The position numbers were made by a program, and so were the translations under genes. The notes below the pieces were generated by a model. The model was not told where the DNA came from and did not search any database. It saw only the letters and a program-made list of their open reading frames with translations. A DNA stretch of 64,000 nt from positions 22,242-86,241 of the forward strand of contig JBLHRR010000006.1 of assembly GCA_047626155.1 (NCBI GenBank). The letters are read 5' to 3'. Origin of the DNA: CALGLS01 sp047626155 (GTDB lineage: Bacteria > Bacteroidota > Bacteroidia > Chitinophagales > Saprospiraceae). Below are positions 34,581 through 43,599 of this stretch, piece after piece. Positions within the stretch are counted from its first letter, which is position 1. Every line of letters starts with the position of its first letter.

Positions 34581-34955
34581 ATGAGTTTAGATAATAAACT
34601 AGATGAAGCGCTTATGAAAAGCAAAACCCAAATGCGACGCGGTGTTTTGGAGATGTGCATACTGTCCATCATTTCCGAGGAGAAGGTTTACCCTTCCGAT
34701 ATCATTGCGAAGCTAAAAGCAGTAGAGCTAATCATAAAAGAAGGAACCTTGTATCCTTTGCTGTCCCGATTAAGGAAGGACGGCCTTTTAGATTATGAGT
34801 GGGTAGAATCTACACAAGGACCACCACGCAAGTATTTTAAGATCACCGATCTCGGTCGTCAGTTTTTAAACGGTTTAATGGCTAACTGGCAAGAACTCAT
34901 TAATTCAGTCAATCAATCCACCAAAAATATAACAACGAATGAACAAGGTATTTAA
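34581..34955 (+). CDS. PadR-family transcriptional regulator
   Basis: This protein of about 124 residues has a winged-helix domain: TQMRRGVLEMCILSIISEEKVYPSDIIAKL, then the PadR signature EGTLYPLLSRLRKDGLL and GPPRKYFKITDLG. I use the ATG at 34581, which would make the mRNA leaderless. An ATG at 34614 (MKSKTQMRRG) gives a leader of about 30 bases and a family-typical N-terminus and is a real alternative. The gene overlaps the PspC gene by 17 bases, a common PadR-PspC pairing in this phylum. Confidence 0.9.
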   Translation: MSLDNKLDEALMKSKTQMRRGVLEMCILSIISEEKVYPSDIIAKLKAVELIIKEGTLYPLLSRLRKDGLLDYEWVESTQGPPRKYFKITDLGRQFLNGLMANWQELINSVNQSTKNITTNEQGI

Positions 34956-35649
34956 CATCAATCTGGGAGGCTATCCATTCACCATCGATGAAGATGCTTA
35001 TGAGCATTTGAATCAATACCTGGACGCGATTCATGGCCACTTCAGAAAGTCGGAAGGCTATGAAGACATTACTACGGATATCGAAGACCGGATGGCAGAG
35101 CTGTTTCAAGACCTGCGGGATGGACGTCCAATCGTCACTTTGAAAACGGTGACCTCGGCTATTGATACCATGGGGACGCCGGAAGAATTTGGAGCAGAAG
35201 CGGTGGGCGCAAGTACCAGCTCTCCTGAAGAAGATGATGAACCGTTAGTAGAAAGAGACTTTGGTGTTAATCCAGGGAAACGGTTGTTTCGAAACCCGGA
35301 TGACCAAGTCATCAAAGGCGTTTGCTCGGGTATCGCAGCTTATTTTGGTATTGGGGATCCATTGTGGGTGAGACTTGCATTTGTATTGTTAACAATTTCC
35401 GGGGGCTTAGGAATTCCGCTATATTTAATTCTTTGGGCTGTCTTACCCCAGGCAGTTACCTCTGCCGATCGGTTGGCGATGAAAGGCCAGCCAATCAATG
35501 TTTCTAACATTGCTAAAACGGTAGAAGAAGAAATGGATTCTTTGTCGGAAAAGTTAGCTGATTTAAGTGAGGGATTCACATCAAAAAAAAAAGCACTGGT
35601 GGAACCTTCGGCATTAGGAAGACCATTAAGAAAGGGTTTTCTCTTCTAG
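34939..35649 (+). CDS. PspC-domain protein, N-terminal part (frame broken at an A10 tract)
   Basis: This 236-residue ORF has an N-terminal helical region like other Bacteroidota PspC proteins (ITTDIEDRMAELFQDL, then IDTMGTPEEFG). A PspC domain follows (about 112-175: KRLFRNPDDQVIKGVCSGIAAYFGI, then GIPLYLILWAVLP). At 35583-35592 there are ten A. In the frame used here the protein runs 19 more codons and stops. With one more A the frame continues SKKKSTGGTFGIRKTIKKGF straight into the next ORF. So this is one gene split by a homopolymer: a sequencing error, a mutation, or slippage. Confidence 0.8.
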   Translation: MNKVFNINLGGYPFTIDEDAYEHLNQYLDAIHGHFRKSEGYEDITTDIEDRMAELFQDLRDGRPIVTLKTVTSAIDTMGTPEEFGAEAVGASTSSPEEDDEPLVERDFGVNPGKRLFRNPDDQVIKGVCSGIAAYFGIGDPLWVRLAFVLLTISGGLGIPLYLILWAVLPQAVTSADRLAMKGQPINVSNIAKTVEEEMDSLSEKLADLSEGFTSKKKALVEPSALGRPLRKGFLF

Positions 35650-35675
35650 GTAACCTCATCAGTTGGGTCATTAAA

Positions 35676-37169
35676 TTGATCCAAAAGTTATTCAGACCTA
35701 TCATTTTCCTAATAGGCTTTGTGCTGGTTATTGCGCTATCCATCCTTTGGATCGCTGCAATAATCAGTTTCTTTTACGCCACTCCATTCACGGAGTATAT
35801 CTTTAGTAATCGTTTCGCTTCTTTCTTCTCTTCACTCAATCTCTTCTTACTAATCAGCATTCCGCTATTCAGTGTTTTGATGTTTTTGATTAATAAAACA
35901 TTTAAGAAAACAGTGGCTAGCAACCTGCATCTGCGTGCGGGATTGGGGAGCTTATGGGCAGTCAACTTGGTGAGCTTGTTGTTCTTTGGGATTTCTGAAA
36001 GTAGAAATTTCAACATGGGAACCTCTATTTCTGAAAGAGTTAACCTGCCTTATTTCGAGAGCGATACCATTTACATTAATAAAATACGAAAGTCAGACCA
36101 CATAAACAGTATGATGAGCTTTGGTCCATTAAAATTGGATGACAAAGGCCTGGTAAATCACCACATCCATTATCGTTTTGTGAAAAGTGATTCTGATGAA
36201 TTGGAAATTACTCAAATCAATCATTCTCGTGGTCGTACCTCCGCGGAGGCCGAACGTCATGCCCAAGCGATCAATTATGAAGTCAAAATCTCGGAAAACG
36301 AAATTAACTTGCCGCGTACTTTCCCGATTTTAAAAGGCTCAAAATACAGAGGTCAGGAAGTCGAAATTGTTTTTAAAGTACCTGTCGGTAAAACGGTAAA
36401 GTTTGGCAGAGGTATTTCCAATAGTATTCATGAATTTGAAGACGACAGAGATGCCGGCAACCCCTGGAGGAATGATGGAAAGTATTTCTGGACCATGGGT
36501 GAGAACGGCTTTGTGGCGCATGAATATGTAAAAAAGAGAAATCAACAGCAATCGTACAACTCGTTTAAAGATTTTACACAGATACAGATTGACGGCGAAA
36601 TAATATTAAATATCGAACAGTCGAATAATTTTGATATTAAATCAAAAAATGCAGGAGAATTGTTAGAGGAAATAAAGGTTAACCAAATTGGAGATATCTT
36701 GACAATTACGCTGACTGAAGATCCAGATAGATATAGAGACAGTGAACCGGAACTCACCATCAAAATGCCCGAATTGTTGTCTTATGATGGCAACGGAACA
36801 GAGGAGGTGACCATTTCTGGTTTTGAACAAAAAAATATGCTACTTAAGAGTGATGGAGCACATGAGCTAAAGGCATTGGTAAACGTGGATAGCCTAGTAG
36901 TCCGCCAAGAAGGACGTACCCGATTTGACTTAAGGGGGGAAGGCCAATATCTAAAAGTAGTGATGGACGGCGGAAGTCGCTTAGACGCAGATAGATATAA
37001 GGTGAGTATTGCTGAGTTGAAAATGACACATAACAATAGTGTCGCATTGTCTGTCACTGATACCTTGTACAGAAGAGGAGAGTCAACCAGGCATGCGCAT
37101 GGCTTGAACTTAGAAGGGGAGCCAGCCGTGGTAGATTTAGGAATGAAGAAGGAAACGGATAGTGAATAA
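35676..37169 (+). CDS. PspC-associated membrane and adhesin-like domain, C-terminal part
   Basis: This frame stays open upstream to the A10 tract, and its apparent TTG start has no special standing. It encodes three membrane helices (LFRPIIFLIGFVLVIALSIL, a FASFFSSLNLFLLISIPLF region, and GLGSLWAVNLVSLLFFG) and a periplasmic region ending in DUF2807-like beta-helix strands (for example QIDGEIILNIEQSNNFDI, then LKALVNVDSLVVRQEG). Together with the preceding ORF it equals the usual long PspC protein of Bacteroidota. The PadR/PspC unit probably monitors envelope stress. Confidence 0.75.
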   Translation: MIQKLFRPIIFLIGFVLVIALSILWIAAIISFFYATPFTEYIFSNRFASFFSSLNLFLLISIPLFSVLMFLINKTFKKTVASNLHLRAGLGSLWAVNLVSLLFFGISESRNFNMGTSISERVNLPYFESDTIYINKIRKSDHINSMMSFGPLKLDDKGLVNHHIHYRFVKSDSDELEITQINHSRGRTSAEAERHAQAINYEVKISENEINLPRTFPILKGSKYRGQEVEIVFKVPVGKTVKFGRGISNSIHEFEDDRDAGNPWRNDGKYFWTMGENGFVAHEYVKKRNQQQSYNSFKDFTQIQIDGEIILNIEQSNNFDIKSKNAGELLEEIKVNQIGDILTITLTEDPDRYRDSEPELTIKMPELLSYDGNGTEEVTISGFEQKNMLLKSDGAHELKALVNVDSLVVRQEGRTRFDLRGEGQYLKVVMDGGSRLDADRYKVSIAELKMTHNNSVALSVTDTLYRRGESTRHAHGLNLEGEPAVVDLGMKKETDSE

Positions 37170-37180
37170 ACTTTTGTTGA

Positions 37181-37978
37181 CTAAATCAATTGTTTCAGCA
37201 ATTCATTCATTTGCGCTCCCACAACCCGATGGTTCTCTGTCAGTATGTGAACATCTACAATGTTTAAAGCTAGCCCCCAGGCTTTCCAGGCTGTTGTTGG
37301 AATGACAGTGTCCGTTTCTCCCAAAATCAAAATGGTAGGAATGGCTTGTTTTTCTAACAATAGTCCGGTATTTTTTTCACTATAAGTAAAATCATCCACA
37401 GAATTCCAAAACAGGAATAAACGATTTCTCCTTTTCGCTGTAGCTAAATGTCTTTCGACGAAATGCAGACTATACGAATTTAGCAAGCCAATACGATGTA
37501 GTGTTTTTGCTAGACCGAGATACCAAAATGGTTGACTCAAGGTAGCTTGTAATAAATAACGAAGACGCCTTGGAACCCAGCTGGCCCGACGAATGTATTG
37601 TTGGTTGAAACCATCGGGAGCCAGTAAATACACTTTCGTTACCTCGTTTTTCATTCCTTCCAACAAAGAGCACACGACACGAGCACCAAAACTATAGCCC
37701 ATCAAAGTCACTTCTCCTTTTTGCTCCTTTCTTTTTATTTGAGCAATCGCTTCCGAAAAATCATTTCTAACAAACCTTTTCCCCACCCAGGCCGACTGGC
37801 CATGTAAAGGCAATTGCAAAATGTAAACGGTATACTTTGCACTAAGACTTTCTTTCAGACTTTTGAACAAGACCGCCCGATCTCCATAGCCGGGGATGGC
37901 GATCAGTAGCTCAGGGCCACTTCCGAATTGGAGGTAGGCCATTCTGTTGCCGTTGATGTCTAGGTATTGGTTGTTCAT
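37181..37978 (-). CDS. Alpha/beta hydrolase
   Basis: The ATG at 37976-37978 is preferred over an upstream TTG. The protein has about 265 residues, no signal peptide, an AIPGYGDRA oxyanion segment, nucleophile elbow GYSFGA, an acid in ILGETDTVIP and a histidine in TENHRVVG. All members of the catalytic triad are therefore present. The substrate cannot be predicted. It is convergent with the PspC gene, 11 bases away. Confidence 0.8.
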   Translation of the reverse strand: MNNQYLDINGNRMAYLQFGSGPELLIAIPGYGDRAVLFKSLKESLSAKYTVYILQLPLHGQSAWVGKRFVRNDFSEAIAQIKRKEQKGEVTLMGYSFGARVVCSLLEGMKNEVTKVYLLAPDGFNQQYIRRASWVPRRLRYLLQATLSQPFWYLGLAKTLHRIGLLNSYSLHFVERHLATAKRRNRLFLFWNSVDDFTYSEKNTGLLLEKQAIPTILILGETDTVIPTTAWKAWGLALNIVDVHILTENHRVVGAQMNELLKQLI

Positions 37979-37995
37979 GTTTTTACGTGTCAAGC

Positions 37996-38043
37996 GTCCT
38001 TAGAGATATGGCAAAATCCACAAAATTTGTCATATCTAAAGGA
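37996..38043. repeat. Imperfect hairpin upstream of the hydrolase gene
   Basis: CCTTAGAGATATGGCAAAA and TTTGTCATATCTAAAGG pair with a few mismatches around a short loop. It lies in the 260-base divergent gap before the DUF547 gene. A second small hairpin (AATCTAAT/ATTAGATT) occurs at about 38193-38214. No role is assigned. Confidence 0.4.
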
Positions 38044-38238
38044 GGACAATTTAAATGCTGCGTATCAGAAGTACTGCAGGTTATCTAACAAAGAATCTAC
38101 GTAGCGCTGTTGCGGTTAAAAAACCTTCCGTTCAATAGTCTCAATGGAGACAGCGATGGAGAAAAGCCAAATTGATTGCGAACATACGTAATCTAATTCA
38201 GTTATTAGATTAGAAGTATTAGTTCAAAACAAATAAAA

Positions 38239-39012
38239 ATGAAAAATAACAGTCTATTCCTACTGAGTTTCCTAACTCTTTTTCTTTTACAATCCTGTAG
38301 CGTCAAGACTTTCCATTCTGATTCTCAGCCCATCACTCATGAGCTTTGGGATACCCTTTTGCAAAAACATGTAACGCCTATTGGAGATGTAAACTACAAA
38401 GGCTTCATCGCTGATAGCGTTTCCTTTAATAAATATCTGACGTTGCTGAGCAACCACCATCCTTATAAAAAGAATTGGTCGGATGATGAAATGTTGGCTT
38501 ATTGGATCAATGCATATAATGCTTTTACGGTGAAGTTAATTATTGATCATTATCCGGTAAAAAGCATCAAGGACATTAAAAGCGGGATTCCATTTGTTAG
38601 TGATGTTTGGACCGTAGAATTTTTTAAAATAGAAGGGAATAGTTATAACTTAAATAACCTGGAGCATGGCATTGCACGAAAGCAATTCAATGACCCCCGA
38701 ATTCATGCGGCTTTTAACTGTGCCTCTTTCTCCTGTCCTCGTCTCCGTAATGAGGCTTTCACGGCCAAGCGACTTGATGGACAATTGGATGACCAGATGC
38801 GCTATTTTATCAACAACCCTACTAAGAATAAATTATCAGCAGATAATCCAAAGTTGTCTAAGATTTTCAAATGGTATGGTGGAGATTTTAAGAAGACCGG
38901 GATGAGCGTTCGGGAGTTTGTAAACCAATATGCTGCCGTGAAAATTAAGGAAGGAGCGGATATTGATCATCTGGATTATTTGTGGAACTTGAATGAGGTA
39001 ACAGCGGAATGA
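38239..39012 (+). CDS. DUF547 lipoprotein
   Basis: This 257-residue protein has a lipoprotein signal ending LLQSC (Cys20), so it is lipid-anchored in the envelope. The DUF547 domain is clear: DVNYKGF, then EMLAYWINAYNAFTVKLII, EHGIARKQFNDPRIHAAFNC and SCPRL. DUF547 resembles thiol-protease or glutaredoxin-neighbour proteins but its activity is not established. It appears monocistronic. Confidence 0.88.
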   Translation: MKNNSLFLLSFLTLFLLQSCSVKTFHSDSQPITHELWDTLLQKHVTPIGDVNYKGFIADSVSFNKYLTLLSNHHPYKKNWSDDEMLAYWINAYNAFTVKLIIDHYPVKSIKDIKSGIPFVSDVWTVEFFKIEGNSYNLNNLEHGIARKQFNDPRIHAAFNCASFSCPRLRNEAFTAKRLDGQLDDQMRYFINNPTKNKLSADNPKLSKIFKWYGGDFKKTGMSVREFVNQYAAVKIKEGADIDHLDYLWNLNEVTAE

Positions 39013-39179
39013 AAGAAGGACGACATTTGAGGAGGGTGAAGTAGCCAAAAAGTATTAAAATTTTGTTAATTGCCTGTTTTCCGTTATACATATTGGTTTA
39101 CAAAGGGTTTAACTAATAAGTACAATACAATTTAGGAGATTACAAGAAAGGAATCATCAAAACACTAAAATCCTGTACC

Positions 39180-39371
39180 ATGAAATACTCTTTCAAAAAT
39201 AGACTCGCGGCCATTGATTGGATCGCTGCCAATGCAAAAGACGAAGCGCAATTTGAAGCTCTTCGGGAACAATTGAATTTCAACCACATCTACTACAAAA
39301 TCTTCTTTGTGGATTTGGGAGAACTGGAAGAAAGAGTTCTTCTGGGAAAAGATGAGATAATTGAAAATTAA
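39180..39371 (+). CDS. Small hypothetical protein in its own transcription unit
   Basis: This 63-residue, charged, soluble protein (MKYSFKNRLAAIDWIAANAK...) has no cysteine or membrane segment. It has its own leader of about 170 bases and a strong intrinsic terminator 20 bases after the stop. The complete unit supports a real, possibly well-expressed gene, but I do not recognise the family. Confidence 0.6.
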   Translation: MKYSFKNRLAAIDWIAANAKDEAQFEALREQLNFNHIYYKIFFVDLGELEERVLLGKDEIIEN

Positions 39372-39390
39372 TTTTTAAATAACATTGGTT

Positions 39391-39432
39391 AAATAACCCC
39401 GTTTGCAGAAATGCAGACGGGGTTATTTTTTG
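39391..39432 (+). terminator. Strong intrinsic terminator
   Basis: AAATAACCCCGTTTGCA pairs with TGCAGACGGGGTTATTT over a GAAA tetraloop, with one mismatch, and is followed by T residues. It ends the 63-residue protein's transcript. Confidence 0.85.
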
Positions 39433-39436
39433 GGGG

Positions 39437-39460
39437 TAACCGCAACGGTGCAACGAAAGG
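39437..39460 (+). repeat. Dispersed 24-base repeat, copy 1
   Basis: TAACCGCAACGGTGCAACGA followed by AAGG matches 56171-56194 and 61699-61722 with at most about two or three differences. All three copies are intergenic. Similar GCGCAACG/GCAAAGGCGC units form the arms of the palindrome at 44530-44599. Confidence 0.6.
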
Positions 39461-39532
39461 CGAAATATGGTTAATCTTTATTTTTTTTATATCTTCACCT
39501 TTAACGATTCTAAAAAAAATAAATAAATAACC

Positions 39533-40249
39533 ATGCGTTTTCTCTTTTTCATTGCTCTCCTAGTTTGTTGTAACAATACAAACACATTCGCTCAGCAAGT
39601 TGCCCAAAACTACAAAGGAACTTACACCGTTCCCTTCGAGTATGACCATTTGCTTTTTACACCAACAAATAAAGTTCACCAAAATAAATCTGGAAAACTA
39701 CCGCTCATCGTTTTCCTTCACGGCGCTGGAGAACGTGGTACTGATATTCAAAAAGTAAAAGTTCATGGCCCGCCAAAAATAGCAGAACAGGATACTGATT
39801 TTCCATTCATGGTTTTATCTCCTCAATGTCTGAAAAACCAACGCTGGGATGCTCGAGCGCTAAGTGAATTGTTGGACCACATCATTGCCAATCAACCGGT
39901 AGATAGTAGTCGAATTTATCTTACTGGATTAAGCATGGGAGGTCAGGGCGTTTATGATCTTGCCATGTTGCGACCCAATATCTTTGCTGCTATTGCCCCT
40001 ATTTGTGGCGGTGATTATATGCATGCTTATTCTGCGGGCATCATCAAACATCTGCCAATCTGGGTATTCCACGGAGCAATGGATGAGGTAGTACCATTGG
40101 ACAATTCAGTTCGCATCGTCAAAGCATTGAAAAGCTTAGAAGCTAATGTTCAATTTACCATCTATCCGATGGCCGGCCACGATTCTTGGACGGAGACTTA
40201 TTTGAATGAAAATTTGTATACTTGGTTTTTGAACTGTAGGAAAAAGTGA
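39533..40249 (+). CDS. Secreted serine hydrolase (esterase/PHB-depolymerase-like)
   Basis: This 238-residue protein has a signal peptide (ending FAQ), an oxyanion segment FLHGAGERG, nucleophile GLSMGG, acid FHGAMDEVVP and a histidine in AGHDSW. The fold resembles the phospholipase/carboxylesterase and dienelactone hydrolase branch of alpha/beta hydrolases. It is periplasmic or secreted. Substrate unknown. The gap to the following TonB receptor is 123 bases. Confidence 0.85.
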   Translation: MRFLFFIALLVCCNNTNTFAQQVAQNYKGTYTVPFEYDHLLFTPTNKVHQNKSGKLPLIVFLHGAGERGTDIQKVKVHGPPKIAEQDTDFPFMVLSPQCLKNQRWDARALSELLDHIIANQPVDSSRIYLTGLSMGGQGVYDLAMLRPNIFAAIAPICGGDYMHAYSAGIIKHLPIWVFHGAMDEVVPLDNSVRIVKALKSLEANVQFTIYPMAGHDSWTETYLNENLYTWFLNCRKK

Positions 40250-40372
40250 AAAATAGTAACTGTTCAGCAGTTGGCTTTCTTCCATCTCGTTAGAGGAAAC
40301 CCAACGGTCAATAGCTAAAAGCCGTGTACTGAATATACAGCACAAAAGATATAATTCATAAAGCATCCACTC

Positions 40373-42739
40373 ATGAAAACACCACTCTTATTTTTGATAA
40401 GTATGCTAAACTGTATCTTCCTCTTTGCTCAGACGAGCCAAACGATTAAAGGGACGGTCACAGATAAAGAAAGCCAGCAACCGCTTATTGGAGCGACTGT
40501 TACCATAGAAGGGCTTGAGGAAGTAATGGGAACCACTACGGATTTGGAAGGTAATTTTCGTTTGGAAAAAGTTCCTGTTGGTAGACGAACCTTACGTTGT
40601 CAGTACATCGGTTATGCTCCTTTTATTTCTGATAATATTATCCTCAATTCTGCGAAGGAGTTTGAATACAACATTAGACTTACAGAAAGCGGAAGCACGA
40701 TGGAGGAGGTTATCGTAACCGCTTACAGTAGACCTAATGAGGCACTCAATGAATTGTCCCTAGTTAGTACCCGCTCCTTTTCGGTGGAAGAAACACAACG
40801 TTATGCGGCCAGCGCAAATGATCCAAGTAGAATGGCAATGGGCTTCCCCGGTGTTCAAGCCTCAAAAGATAGCCGCAGTGATATTGTTATTCGGGGAAAT
40901 TCCGGAATTGGATTGTTATGGCGATTGGAAGGCGTTGACATTCCGAATCCAAATCACTTTGCGCGGCGAGGTTCTTCTGGGGGAGGGATTACTATTTTCT
41001 CTGTGAGCATGTTGAGTAATTCTGATTTTTCAACGGGTGCTTTTCCCGCAGAATATGGCAATGCATTCTCGGGTGTTTTTGATATAAAATTTAGAAAAGG
41101 AAATCGGGAAAAACGAGAACATAGTTTTCGCGCTGGAATGCTCGGGTTGGATTTTTCCACAGAAGGACCGATTAAAAAAGGACGGAGCAGTTACTTAATC
41201 AACTATCGTTATTCCACACTGGGATTACTGAATCAGATGGGAATCTATTTGGTGAACCCACGGGCAGATAATGCTTTTCAGGATTTGTCTTTCAACCTTT
41301 ATTTTCCATCCGAAAACAATAAGTCTAATTTCACGGTTTGGGGGATCGGTGGGCTTAGTGATGAATTCCAGCGAACAGATGGAGAGGATCCGGATCAATG
41401 GCAAAAATACACGGACTACCTTCGCCGCGATTTTCAAACAGACATGGGGGCGATTGGTGCTACACATACTTGGTTGAGGGATACCAGCTCTTTTGTGAAA
41501 ACAGCGATAGCAGTCATGGGACAGAAAATTCTTTTTCAAAATGATACACTCAACAATGCACTTACAGCGGGTATTGTCAATGATGAATTGTATACTAATC
41601 TGCGCTATACGCTTACTTCTTACTACAGTAAAAAGTTAGGGAAAAAGACGAGATTGAAAACGGGCCTGTCTGCAAGCTTGCTCAGTTATGATTTACAATT
41701 TGATAAGCTGGAAGGATTTGGGAGCACGGAAACCTATGTTAATTACCTTGATGAAAAAGGAAGCAGTTTGCTCTTGCAACCCTACGTTCAATTCCGTTTT
41801 AAGCTTAGCCCAAAGTGGACAGTCAATGCAGGAGCACATATTTTGTTTTTAACTTTGAATAATACCTACTCATTAGAACCCCGTGTAGCAACGAAGTATC
41901 AATTGTCAAAACAAAATTCGATTTCATTTGCCTATGGTTTGCATGGCCGCATGTTGCCAATCGGAACTTATTTTACGAAAGTAGAAGAGAACGGAATCAC
42001 AAGTCAACCGAACAAGGACTTGGAAATGATAAAATCACATCACCTCGTTTTGGCTTATGAGTATTTGTTTAAAAGTAAAGCAAGAATAAATGTAGAAACG
42101 TATTATCAATACCTCTATGATGTCCCAGTTGGCGCAGAAGTCAATAGTACTTTTTCGGTACTTAACCGGTTGGATGGTTATGGTACAGAGAAATTAGTTA
42201 ATGAAGGGACAGGCCAAAATATAGGTCTGGATTTAACAATCGAAAAATTTTTCAATAAAGGGACTTTTTTTCTGATTGGTGCTTCTGTCTTTAATTCAAC
42301 TTACACTGACGTCGGTGGTGAAGAACACAATACTCGTTATAACAGTAATTTTGCAGGAACGGTTATGGGCGGAAAAGAATGGACGTTTAAGAATGGAGCG
42401 GTCTTGCAAACGAGTTTAAAGTTGCTGAGTAACGGTGGCGCGCGCATCACTCCGCTTTTGGCTGGTGCTCCTGCTAGTCGCTATTCCCGGGAAGCTCCTT
42501 TTGACGAAAGTCGCCCCTTTGAACAAAAGGTCAGCCCTTTCTTTCGGCCTGATCTCCGCATTTCTTATCGAGTGAATAAGCCAAAGGTGGCTTGGACCAT
42601 CGCGCTGGATGTGCAGAATGTAATTAACAGAGTAAATGAAGATGGCTTGGATAGAAGTTATGATCCGGTTACGAATACTTGGGAAGATCGGAATCAGTCG
42701 GGGCTTACGCCGATTTTGAGTTTTCAGATAGATTTCTGA
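40373..42739 (+). CDS. TonB-dependent receptor with CarboxypepD_reg-like N-domain
   Basis: This 788-residue outer-membrane transporter has a signal peptide (ending FAQ), a carboxypeptidase-regulatory-like beta domain (KGTVTDKESQQPLIGATVTIEG, residues about 25-105), and a plug domain with the EEVIVTAYSR box. A 22-strand-type barrel follows, ending QSGLTPILSFQIDF with the terminal aromatic. No SusD gene is adjacent, so it belongs to the non-Sus class. The small barrel gene follows on the same strand. Confidence 0.87.
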   Translation: MKTPLLFLISMLNCIFLFAQTSQTIKGTVTDKESQQPLIGATVTIEGLEEVMGTTTDLEGNFRLEKVPVGRRTLRCQYIGYAPFISDNIILNSAKEFEYNIRLTESGSTMEEVIVTAYSRPNEALNELSLVSTRSFSVEETQRYAASANDPSRMAMGFPGVQASKDSRSDIVIRGNSGIGLLWRLEGVDIPNPNHFARRGSSGGGITIFSVSMLSNSDFSTGAFPAEYGNAFSGVFDIKFRKGNREKREHSFRAGMLGLDFSTEGPIKKGRSSYLINYRYSTLGLLNQMGIYLVNPRADNAFQDLSFNLYFPSENNKSNFTVWGIGGLSDEFQRTDGEDPDQWQKYTDYLRRDFQTDMGAIGATHTWLRDTSSFVKTAIAVMGQKILFQNDTLNNALTAGIVNDELYTNLRYTLTSYYSKKLGKKTRLKTGLSASLLSYDLQFDKLEGFGSTETYVNYLDEKGSSLLLQPYVQFRFKLSPKWTVNAGAHILFLTLNNTYSLEPRVATKYQLSKQNSISFAYGLHGRMLPIGTYFTKVEENGITSQPNKDLEMIKSHHLVLAYEYLFKSKARINVETYYQYLYDVPVGAEVNSTFSVLNRLDGYGTEKLVNEGTGQNIGLDLTIEKFFNKGTFFLIGASVFNSTYTDVGGEEHNTRYNSNFAGTVMGGKEWTFKNGAVLQTSLKLLSNGGARITPLLAGAPASRYSREAPFDESRPFEQKVSPFFRPDLRISYRVNKPKVAWTIALDVQNVINRVNEDGLDRSYDPVTNTWEDRNQSGLTPILSFQIDF

Positions 42740-42859
42740 TTTTCCAATTATTGAACTATTTTGCGGTTACTTTATAAGAGATTACTGATTCTCAACTTGT
42801 GAATAATCATTATAAAATGAACATACCCTGTCTATAATTAATTAACTAAATAAAACTTT

Positions 42860-43399
42860 ATGAAACAATCATTACTTATTTTTTCGATCCTTTTCTTATT
42901 TGCTTTTCAAGCCGCCAATGCCCAGGTAGCGAAAGGTAGTTTAATGGTTGGTGGTACTGCAGGTTTTACTACGGAGTTTAGAGAAGACTCTGACAATCTG
43001 TTTTCATTAACCATCAATCCAAGCGTGTCCAAATTTTTTACAGATGAGCTTGCAGTAGGAGGAGCAATTGGAATCACTTATCAAAAGCTTGGCGAGTCCA
43101 GTGCTTCAGTGGTTAATATTTTGCCTACAGTAAGATATTATTTCACTGGTTTTGAAAACAACCCTGCGTTCTTTGGACAAGCTCAGATTGGACTTGCTTT
43201 AATTAATCAAAAATTTGGAGATGAATCGGACTCAGAGAATGCCTTGCAATATGCACTCGGAGCGGGAATGTCATTTTTTATTACGGAGAACGCTTCTATC
43301 GATGCACTATTGGCTTACAATCGAATCGGTGGAGACTTTGATATAGGTAGCTTTGGTTTGAGCGTAGGTTTTCAAGTTTTCTTGAATAACGGAGAATAG
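42860..43399 (+). CDS. Outer-membrane beta-barrel protein, small
   Basis: This 179-residue protein has a signal peptide (ending ANAQ) followed by about eight amphipathic strands with glycine-rich turns (GSLMVGGTAGFTTEF, LAVGGAIGITYQKLG, ALGAGMSFFITENASIDALLAYNRIG, FGLSVGFQVFL). This matches the OmpA/OMP_b-brl type. It may be a structural porin-like barrel; no specific role can be given. Confidence 0.8.
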   Translation: MKQSLLIFSILFLFAFQAANAQVAKGSLMVGGTAGFTTEFREDSDNLFSLTINPSVSKFFTDELAVGGAIGITYQKLGESSASVVNILPTVRYYFTGFENNPAFFGQAQIGLALINQKFGDESDSENALQYALGAGMSFFITENASIDALLAYNRIGGDFDIGSFGLSVGFQVFLNNGE

Positions 43400-43415
43400 A
43401 AATTTGTGCTTTTTG

Positions 43416-43494
43416 TGCTCTCTGTGTAAGGGGGAAATGCGATAAGGTAAAATACCTTTGACGTGAATAATGCGGGATACTTACACAGAGAGCA
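43416..43494. repeat. Palindrome with CACAGAGAGCA arms and inner hairpin
   Basis: A perfect 15-base stem (TGCTCTCTGTGTAAG, 43416-43430, with 43480-43494) encloses 49 bases. These contain an inner hairpin AAGGTA-AAA-TACCTT (43444-43458) and ATGCGGGAT (43470-43478), the reverse complement of the ATCCCGC core seen before batA and batB. It lies between convergent genes and could stop or stabilise both transcripts. Confidence 0.65.
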
Positions 43495-43599
43495 CAGAGA
43501 CCACCGAACAAAATACTATAAAACGTGCGTTAGCTTTGTGCTCCCTGTATAAGTGAAAATCGCAATTGGGCGCGAAGGATAAAACAAGAATGTTACAAA

